Shown: piece after piece, positions 1 to 4,596 of the stretch
Layout of the letters: every line of letters begins with the position of its first letter
Numbering within the stretch: position 1 is the first letter of the stretch
Source: Dehalococcoidia bacterium
GTDB lineage: Bacteria > Chloroflexota > Dehalococcoidia > JACVQG01 > JAHKAY01
Direction: 5' to 3'
Assembly: GCA_030744635.1 (NCBI GenBank)
Contig: JASLQE010000103.1
Coordinates: forward strand, 1 to 5,052
Length of the DNA: 5,052 bases
Position numbers and translations under genes: made by a program
The notes under the pieces: generated by a model
Told to the model about the DNA's origin: nothing
What the model saw: the letters and a program-made list of their open reading frames with translations, nothing else
The model's database searches: none

Positions 1-1
1 A

Positions 2-208
2 GAGGACTGGCTGGCGTATCTCTGCGATCGTATTCCCCTCAAGCGTCCCGGTCGGCCGAGCGACCTGGATGGCGCGGTGGTGTTCCTGGCCTCGGACGCC
101 GCCGCCTACATCACGGGGGAGGTCTTCCTGGCGGATGGCGGAGCACTGGCGGGGGGCTATGCCCCCACCGGGTCAGCCCCCCTGCTGTCCCTGGAGGGCA
201 GCTTATGA
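2..208 (+). CDS. Short-chain dehydrogenase/reductase (SDR), C-terminal fragment
   Basis: This is the last 68 codons of an SDR whose start and catalytic core lie left of the window. The visible part contains the classical C-terminal SDR signature: a substrate-loop end reading PLKRPGRPSDL, then VVFLASDAAAYITG, then the DGG turn (LADGGALAGG) that closes the fold. Classical SDRs usually end soon after DGG; this one carries about 16 more residues (YAPTGSAPLLSLEGSL), a modest extension. The SDR family catalyses NAD(P)-dependent oxidation or reduction of alcohols and ketones in the cytoplasm. The substrate cannot be read from this piece, and the Ser-Tyr-Lys centre cannot be checked. Its TGA stop overlaps the ATG of the next gene (ATGA), so the two SDRs are probably translationally coupled and made in similar amounts. 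Family assignment is strong; exact activity is unknown. Confidence 0.9.
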   Translation, partial: EDWLAYLCDRIPLKRPGRPSDLDGAVVFLASDAAAYITGEVFLADGGALAGGYAPTGSAPLLSLEGSL

Positions 209-939
209 GTGTAGAAGGACTCTTGCTGAGCGGGAGGAGGGCACTGATTACCGGAGGCCTCCACCCCTGGGGCCTGCCGGTGGCCGAGGCGCTGGCTGAG
301 GCGGGGGCCACGGTCCTGTTGGCCACCCTGCCCGGCCCCGCCACCCGGGAGGTGGCGGGGAAACTGAGCGGAGTGGCCTTGCCCACCCGTCCCAGCCCCG
401 CCCCAATGCGCCACACGGTGACCAGGGCTGTAACCGGCGGCGGCATAAATATACTGGTGAACTGCTATGATACCCCTATGGCCAGCCCCCTGCTGGATAC
501 CCACCCGGCCGCCTGGAGGCGGATAGTTGACGCCACCATTAACCCCGTCTCCCTGTGGTGCCGGGAGGTGGGAGGCCACATGCTGACCAACGGAGGCGGC
601 CGTATCATCAACCTCGCCTCGGGGCTGGGGGAGCGGGGCCTGGGCAACTGCACCGCCTACTGCGCCGCCATGGCGGGGGTTATAGGCTTCACCCGGTCAC
701 TGGGCCTGGAATGGGCGGGGAAGGGTGTGGCGGTCAACGCCATGGCTCCATGCTGGTTTGAAGGCACACCGCTGGCCGAGGCCATGCCAAAGGAACGCCT
801 GGCCCGGTTCATACCCGCCAAGCGCCTGGGCAGGTTGGAGGAAGTGGGTGCGATGGCCGTGTTCCTGGCCTCGGACGCCGCCTCTTATATAACGGGCCAG
901 ACCTACTTCCTCAGCGGTGGCGTAATGGCCCACGCCTGA
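205..939 (+). CDS. SDR-family protein with degenerate catalytic and cofactor motifs (candidate pseudoenzyme)
   Basis: This is a complete 244-residue SDR, the normal length for the classical family. The ATG at 205 is preceded by GGAGGG (193-198) at six bases. The fold markers are clear: beta1 ALITGG (13-18), INLASG (135-140), a helix beginning AYCAAMAGVIGFTRS, and C-terminal VFLASDAASYITG. Many functional residues are missing, however. The glycine motif TGxxxGxG reads TGGLHPWG, with Pro21 replacing the middle Gly. NNAG reads NCYD (86-89). The catalytic Asn of helix 4 aligns with Thr111. Ser139 and Tyr152 remain, but the Lys of YxxxK is Met156 (ATG, 670-672). The usual PG after the active site is PC (182-183). 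No acidic or basic residue for NAD/NADP choice is seen after beta2 (VLLATLPG). The frame is intact, which suggests a retained non-catalytic role, for example as partner subunit of the upstream SDR. Non-catalytic is inferred; membership of the family is secure. Confidence 0.93.
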   Translation: MSVEGLLLSGRRALITGGLHPWGLPVAEALAEAGATVLLATLPGPATREVAGKLSGVALPTRPSPAPMRHTVTRAVTGGGINILVNCYDTPMASPLLDTHPAAWRRIVDATINPVSLWCREVGGHMLTNGGGRIINLASGLGERGLGNCTAYCAAMAGVIGFTRSLGLEWAGKGVAVNAMAPCWFEGTPLAEAMPKERLARFIPAKRLGRLEEVGAMAVFLASDAASYITGQTYFLSGGVMAHA

Positions 940-958
940 GAATAATAAGGGAGGGACT

Positions 959-2839
959 ATGGGCAAGCTATTCGAAAAGGTGCGCATCCGGGGCATGGAG
1001 CTCCCCAACCGCCTGGTGATGCCACCCATGGTAACCGACTACGGCAACGAGGACGGCACAGTATCACAGGCAATGATAGATTACTATGCCCGGCGGGCAA
1101 AGGGTGGAGTGGGCCTCATCCAGGTGGAGGCCACCTCGGTGGACTCCCTGCACCTCCTCTCCCGCTACCAGCTACGAATTGACAGCGATACCTACATCCC
1201 CAGCTTGAAAGCCCTCACCCAGGCCATCCATGAGAACGGCGCCAGGGCCTCCATCCAGATACACCACCCCGGCCGTCAGGAGCCGTCCTCGGTATCCCAG
1301 ACCCAGCCGGTGGCCCCCTCCGCGGTGGCATTGCCCGTCCCCGGCTACGACATGCCGCGGGAGCTGGCAACGGAGGAGATAGCCGGGTTGGTAGAGAGGT
1401 TCGCCGCTGCTGCCGCCCGTGCCAAAGAGGCCGACTTTGACTCCGTGGAGCTACACGGTGCCCACAGCTACCTCATCTGCCAGTTCCTCTCCCCCCTATC
1501 CAACCGCCGGGATGACGAGTACGGCAGGGATACCCACGGCCGCAGCCGCTTCGCCCGGGAATGCATCGCCGCCGTCCGGGAGCGGGTGGGACCCGATTAC
1601 CCCATCTGCCTGCGCATATCCGGCCAGGAGTTCGTGGAGGGTGGCCTCATCCTGGAGGATACCACCGTCATCGCCCGGCTGGCCGAGGAGGCCGGGGCCG
1701 ATTTTATCAGCGTCTCCGCTGGCAACGGCATGGCCCGGCAGTGGAGCACACAATCGGTGCTTTCCCCCAAGGGCTGCCTGGTGCCCCTGGCCCAGGAGAT
1801 AAAGCAGGCGGTTACCATCCCAGTGATGGTGGCGGGGCGCATAAACGACCCCGGCCTGGCCGAAGAAATCCTGGAGAGGGGACAGGCGGACCTGATAGCC
1901 ATGGGCCGGGGGCTGCTCTCCGACCCCGACCTGCCCCTGAAGGCACGGGAGGGCCGTAGCAGTGAGATACGCCGGTGTATCGCCTGTCTCACCTGCAGCT
2001 ACTACCGCTCCCGGGGCGGCCTGGTGTGCCTCATCAACCCCGAGGTGGGCATGGACGGCAAGACGGAGGACAAGGCCGCCGTCTCCAGGAAGGTGCTGGT
2101 GGTGGGCGCGGGGCCAGCGGGGCTGGAGGCCGCCCGTGTGGCCGCCCTCCGGGGCCATCAGGTGACCCTGTGGGAGGAGGCCCCTCAACTCGGCGGGCGG
2201 TGGAGCTGGCTACAGAGGAAAGCCATCACAGAGAGGCTACAGGGCCTCAAGGCCCTTGGTGTAACCGCTGAGACCGGATGTGACTGCTCCGCAGAAGCCA
2301 TCGCCGCCGCCCAGACGGAGAGTGTCCTGATAACGGCCCGCCTGAGGCCCGTATTGCAGGAGGGGATATCTGGCGCCGGTGTGGCCCTGGTGGATGCCGT
2401 GCTGGAGGGTTCGGCTACGGTGGGGCGGCGGGCGGCGGTTTTGGGGGGCGGCAATACCGGCCTGGAGGCGGCCTTCTTCCTGACCAACCGGGGCCACCAG
2501 GTGATGGTGCTGGAGCCCGGCCCCACCCTGGGGAAGGGGCTGGAGGGTAGGCTCACCCCGCAAATCCAGGAGCGCCTGAAACCCAAAGGGACACGCTTTT
2601 ACACCAACACCCGTCCGGTGAGCTATGATGGCAAGCGCCTGACCTTTGCCACCGGTGCGGGGCAGGAGACGGCCCAGGTGGATACCGTGGTGGTGGCCCT
2701 GGGCTACGAGGAGGACGACTCCCTGGCCGCGGAGCTGAAGGGGCGTGGGGTGGAGGTGCAATCACTACCGGCGTGCAGCCAGCCCTTTCTGGCCCACCCC
2801 GCCTCCGTGGAAGGAGTGGCCGCCGCCCGCCGCATTTAG
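959..2839 (+). CDS. NADH:flavin oxidoreductase of the 2,4-dienoyl-CoA reductase / TMADH family (FMN, 4Fe-4S, partly eroded FAD domain)
   Basis: This 626-residue protein is somewhat shorter than FadH-type enzymes (about 640-670). Residues 1-330 form an old-yellow-enzyme TIM barrel: PNRLVMPPM (16-24), the His pair and Tyr of HGAHSYL (H166, H169, Y171), QFLSPLSNRRDDEYG, and the FMN phosphate segments AGRINDP (292-298) and MGRGLLSDPDLP (315-326). Cys340, 343, 346 and 357 (Cx2Cx2Cx10C) fit a 4Fe-4S cluster, with TMADH-like spacing. A first Rossmann fold starts VVGAGPAG (381-388) with Glu406/407 after beta2. A second starts VLGGGNTG (494-501). Family members reduce C=C bonds conjugated to a carbonyl using NAD(P)H through FAD, the cluster and FMN. 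The FAD domain looks weakened: the ATG motif reads TAR (459-461), the C-terminal GD reads PA (604-605), and the linker after LGG is about 8-10 residues shorter than in E. coli FadH. The start has AAGGGAGGG (947-955) just upstream and a 19-base gap after the SDR, so one operon is likely. Substrate is unknown. Confidence 0.92.
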   Translation: MGKLFEKVRIRGMELPNRLVMPPMVTDYGNEDGTVSQAMIDYYARRAKGGVGLIQVEATSVDSLHLLSRYQLRIDSDTYIPSLKALTQAIHENGARASIQIHHPGRQEPSSVSQTQPVAPSAVALPVPGYDMPRELATEEIAGLVERFAAAAARAKEADFDSVELHGAHSYLICQFLSPLSNRRDDEYGRDTHGRSRFARECIAAVRERVGPDYPICLRISGQEFVEGGLILEDTTVIARLAEEAGADFISVSAGNGMARQWSTQSVLSPKGCLVPLAQEIKQAVTIPVMVAGRINDPGLAEEILERGQADLIAMGRGLLSDPDLPLKAREGRSSEIRRCIACLTCSYYRSRGGLVCLINPEVGMDGKTEDKAAVSRKVLVVGAGPAGLEAARVAALRGHQVTLWEEAPQLGGRWSWLQRKAITERLQGLKALGVTAETGCDCSAEAIAAAQTESVLITARLRPVLQEGISGAGVALVDAVLEGSATVGRRAAVLGGGNTGLEAAFFLTNRGHQVMVLEPGPTLGKGLEGRLTPQIQERLKPKGTRFYTNTRPVSYDGKRLTFATGAGQETAQVDTVVVALGYEEDDSLAAELKGRGVEVQSLPACSQPFLAHPASVEGVAAARRI

Positions 2840-2867
2840 GACCGGCCCTTCGTCCAACTCCAAGCTT

Positions 2868-2938
2868 CCCACCCACCCACGGAATTATTTTTAGGGGCTT
2901 GGCCCCCCAGATTAATTTGGTTGGGCAGGGCGGGTGGG
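2868..2938. repeat. Interrupted inverted repeat with central hairpin, between operons
   Basis: CCCACCC (2868-2874) is the exact reverse complement of GGGTGGG (2932-2938), with a further CCC/GGG match inside it. Closer in, AATTA (2883-2887) pairs with TAATT (2913-2917). At the centre GGGG (2894-2897) can pair with CCCC within 2903-2908. Together they could fold a roughly 70-base imperfect stem-loop just after the flavoprotein stop. A factor-independent terminator would need a T-run on the 3' side; here the T-run (2888-2892) is before the inner hairpin, so that role is weak. It could equally be a copy of a dispersed palindromic intergenic repeat. No direct target duplication was recognised. Confidence 0.5.
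2923..2938 (+). other. G-quadruplex motif (loops 2, 1, 1)
   Basis: The + strand reads GGGCAGGGCGGGTGGG: four tracts of exactly three G separated by CA, C and T. Four G3 tracts with one- and two-base loops are the pattern known to give very stable parallel quadruplexes. It is also the right arm of the inverted repeat described here, so quadruplex and hairpin would compete. It ends 34 bases before the -35 box of the ftsA-block promoter, on the non-template strand for that promoter. Confidence 0.6.
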
Positions 2939-2972
2939 ATAAGAATGTCCGCACAAAGTCCTTTCTAACCCA

Positions 2973-3000
2973 TTGACATGATAAGGATAAGGAGTATAAT
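2973..3000 (+). promoter_or_regulatory. Perfect-consensus sigma-70-type promoter for the small gene and ftsA
   Basis: TTGACA (2973-2978) and TATAAT (2995-3000) both match the housekeeping consensus exactly, separated by 16 bases (TGATAAGGATAAGGAG); 17 is optimal and 16 is well tolerated. Transcription would start near 3007, giving a leader of about 45 bases before the translated region. The AT-rich box stands out in a GC-rich window and lies between two divergent-function blocks, which supports a real, strong, probably constitutive promoter. The ATAAGG motif is repeated in the spacer; no operator was recognised. Confidence 0.85.
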
Positions 3001-3040
3001 AGCAACAACAATACCAGTAATAAGACATCCGCCGCATAGG

Positions 3041-3049
3041 AGGAGGTGA
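3041..3049 (+). promoter_or_regulatory. Near-perfect Shine-Dalgarno with no standard start codon at the proper distance
   Basis: AGGAGGTGA is a nine-base match to the complement of the 16S rRNA 3' end, preceded by another AGG. A start is expected about 5-9 bases after its GGAGG core, near 3051-3056. In the reading frame of the small gene the codons there are GCA, ACG (3053-3055) and CCG. The GTG at 3046-3048 overlaps the site itself and is in a different frame. This is the best clue that the gene begins at 3053 with ACG, or that its start codon is mutated. Confidence 0.7.
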
Positions 3050-3091
3050 GCAACGCCGGGAACGAGACAGTTCACCCTGGGTGGCCGGGAG

Positions 3092-3331
3092 TTGGTGGCC
3101 AGTGGGGAGGAGGTGAGGCAGGTGGTGAAGGGCGTGCGTCCCCGGCCCATTCGTCGTTACTATGTGGAGATCAACGGTACCCAGTTCCCGGCCAAGCAGG
3201 TGCTGGAGCGGCTATTGGAGGTCAAACGGGTAGGCCTCTTCGCAGCCGATGTCACATCCAGGGACGCCAACCGGGTGCTCCGTGCCCTGGGCTTTGAAGT
3301 CATGGCCCTGTCCAACCAAGGAGGAGAATGA
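3092..3331 (+). CDS. Small protein, possible ScoMcrA-head-like domain, coupled to ftsA
   Basis: The frame encodes 79 residues from TTG 3092, the first usual start codon in frame, but that codon has no well-spaced ribosome site. The frame is open back to 3050, and the excellent site at 3041-3049 points to a start at ACG 3053, giving 92 residues and adding PGTRQFTLGGRE before LVASGEE. The conserved-looking core (residues 22-70 of the short form) has RYYVEINGTQFPAKQVLE, then SRDANRVLRALGFEV. From memory this resembles the N-terminal head domain of ScoMcrA-like proteins (pattern: variable-G-x-x-aromatic-P-x-K, ending LGFxV), without any nuclease domain; treat that as a hint only. No signal peptide or membrane helix. 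Its TGA overlaps the ftsA ATG (ATGATG), and both genes sit behind one strong promoter, so the protein is co-expressed with a cell-division factor. Function unknown. Confidence 0.72.
   Translation: MVASGEEVRQVVKGVRPRPIRRYYVEINGTQFPAKQVLERLLEVKRVGLFAADVTSRDANRVLRALGFEVMALSNQGGE
3318..3326 (+). promoter_or_regulatory. Ribosome binding site deciding the ftsA start
   Basis: AAGGAGGAG lies inside the end of the small gene. The core GGAGG (3320-3324) is three bases from ATG 3328 but six bases from ATG 3331. The second ATG therefore has the better spacing, making the true protein perhaps one Met shorter. The stop of the upstream gene overlaps both ATGs, which favours translational coupling. Confidence 0.65.
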
Positions 3332-4593
3332 TGCTAAAATCGCCTCGTAAGCTTCTCGGCAACGGCAAGCTATATGCCGCCATAGATGTAGGTACTACCA
3401 AGGTATGCACCCTCATCGGCCTCCTGGAGGACGAAGAGATTTTCCGCATCATCGGGGTGGGTATCGGCCGCTCCCAGGGGATGCGCAAAGCCGTGGTGGT
3501 TGACCTGAACCAGGTGGGGGACTCGGTACGGGACTCAGTGCGGGAGGCCGAGCTTAGCAGCGGCGTCCGCATCAACTCCGCCTTCATCGGCGTCACCGGC
3601 AGCCACATCAGCTCCTTCAACACCAGCAGTGCCATCTCCATCCCCCAGGACCAGGCCGTCTCCGATAAGGACCTGCAGCGCCTCATGCGGCATGCCTGGG
3701 AGATGCGCATGTCCACTCAGAGGCAGCTACTGCACGCCGTCCCATCCAACTACAAGCTGGATGACCAGAGCGAGGTGCGGAACCCGGTGGGCCTGCACAG
3801 CTCCCGGCTGGACTCCCAAGTCCACATGGTCACCGCCGCCTCCCACGCCATCAACAACCTGATAAAATCGGTACGGAAGGCCGGAGTGGCCGCGGAGGAC
3901 ATAATCCTGGAACCCCTGGCCTCCGGCGAGGCTGTGCTGCGCCCCGCGGAGAAAGATGTGGGCGTGGTGGTGGTTGATATCGGCGGCGGCACCACGGACA
4001 TCGCGATATTCAAGAACAACAGCGTATGGCACACCGCCGCCATTCCGGTGGCCGGGTACCAGGTGACCCGGGACCTGGCCTTCGGGCTGGGGGTGTCTTA
4101 CGAGACGGCGGAGGCCCTCAAAATCAAATACGCCACCATGGAAGCCGAGCGCAAGGGCAAGCCAGTACCGGATACCATTGTGGAACTGGAGGACAACGGC
4201 AGTATCCCCTTCCGGGAGTTCCAAGAAATCCTTTCCGCCAGGGTGGAGGAGATGCTGGAGCTTATCAATGTAGAGATGGCGACCGAAGACCTGCACCAGG
4301 TGGCCCCGGCCGGAATAGTATTCACCGGGGGCACCTCCAAGCTGCCCGGTATTACCAATGTGGCCCAGCGGGTATTCGGGCTGCCCTGCCGGGTGGGTGT
4401 GCCCCGCAACATCAGCGGGCTGGTCCACATGCTGCATGACCCGGCCTTCGCCACCAGCGTGGGCCTGCTCTACTGGGGGGCCAAAAACTCCGACCAGGAG
4501 CTGCGCCATATGAACCGCCCCAGCGCCCTGACCCGCATGTGGCTCTCCGTACGCCGCCGCACCCCCTTCTGGCGACGGCTGTTCGGGCGCTGA
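3328..4593 (+). CDS. ftsA: Cell division protein FtsA
   Basis: FtsA is a cytoplasmic actin-like ATPase that tethers the FtsZ ring to the membrane and recruits later division proteins. The 421 residues match the usual family length. Actin-fold nucleotide motifs are in order: phosphate-1 AIDVGTTK (18-25, Asp20), phosphate-2 VVDIGGGTTDIAIF (215-228, Asp217, Asp224), and the adenosine motif VFTGGTSKLPGI (331-342). The FtsA-specific 1C (SHS2) subdomain spans about 85-180, including QRQLLHAVPSNYKLD and RNPVGLH. The C-terminus, from about 400, is a cationic amphipathic segment with Trp405, Phe414, Trp415, Phe419 and seven Arg, fitting the membrane-targeting helix; the linker to it is short. Initiation is at 3328 or 3331. 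The gene is coupled to the small upstream gene and transcribed from the promoter at 2973-3000. Unusually, no ftsZ follows; the next gene is convergent. The family call is secure; PilM and MreB are less likely given the 1C domain and terminal helix. Confidence 0.95.
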   Translation: MMLKSPRKLLGNGKLYAAIDVGTTKVCTLIGLLEDEEIFRIIGVGIGRSQGMRKAVVVDLNQVGDSVRDSVREAELSSGVRINSAFIGVTGSHISSFNTSSAISIPQDQAVSDKDLQRLMRHAWEMRMSTQRQLLHAVPSNYKLDDQSEVRNPVGLHSSRLDSQVHMVTAASHAINNLIKSVRKAGVAAEDIILEPLASGEAVLRPAEKDVGVVVVDIGGGTTDIAIFKNNSVWHTAAIPVAGYQVTRDLAFGLGVSYETAEALKIKYATMEAERKGKPVPDTIVELEDNGSIPFREFQEILSARVEEMLELINVEMATEDLHQVAPAGIVFTGGTSKLPGITNVAQRVFGLPCRVGVPRNISGLVHMLHDPAFATSVGLLYWGAKNSDQELRHMNRPSALTRMWLSVRRRTPFWRRLFGR

Positions 4594-4596
4594 GGT

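Noticed and set aside
2441..2458. G-rich run that could be read as another quadruplex
   Set aside because: It falls in the glycine-rich turn of the second Rossmann fold (GGG codons), so the coding need explains it.
2888..2908. Rho-independent terminator for the redox operon
   Set aside because: The inner hairpin has a T-run before it rather than after it, and no T-run follows the outer arm, so a classical terminator is not supported.
2978..3049. 23-codon frame starting ATG 2978 and ending TGA 3047, a possible leader peptide
   Set aside because: Its ATG overlaps the -35 box, so it lies upstream of the expected transcript start near 3007 and would not be in the mRNA.
2965..3150. Minus-strand frame of 61 codons ending in a hydrophobic, membrane-helix-like segment
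   Set aside because: The hydrophobic part is the complement of the AT-rich promoter and leader (repeated Ile/Leu from AAT/ATA-type triplets). It has no good ribosome site and runs across the + strand promoter and the small gene.
3046..3297. GTG-started frame of 83 codons overlapping the small gene
   Set aside because: The GTG lies inside the Shine-Dalgarno itself, and the product is Gly/Pro/Ala-rich low-complexity as expected of a shifted frame. The alternative frame has a coherent protein-like core.
3727..4509. Long minus-strand open frame (260 codons) opposite ftsA, and a similar one at 1496-2188
   Set aside because: Both are antisense shadows of securely identified genes in GC-rich DNA. 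Their products are His/Gly/Pro-rich with no recognisable fold.
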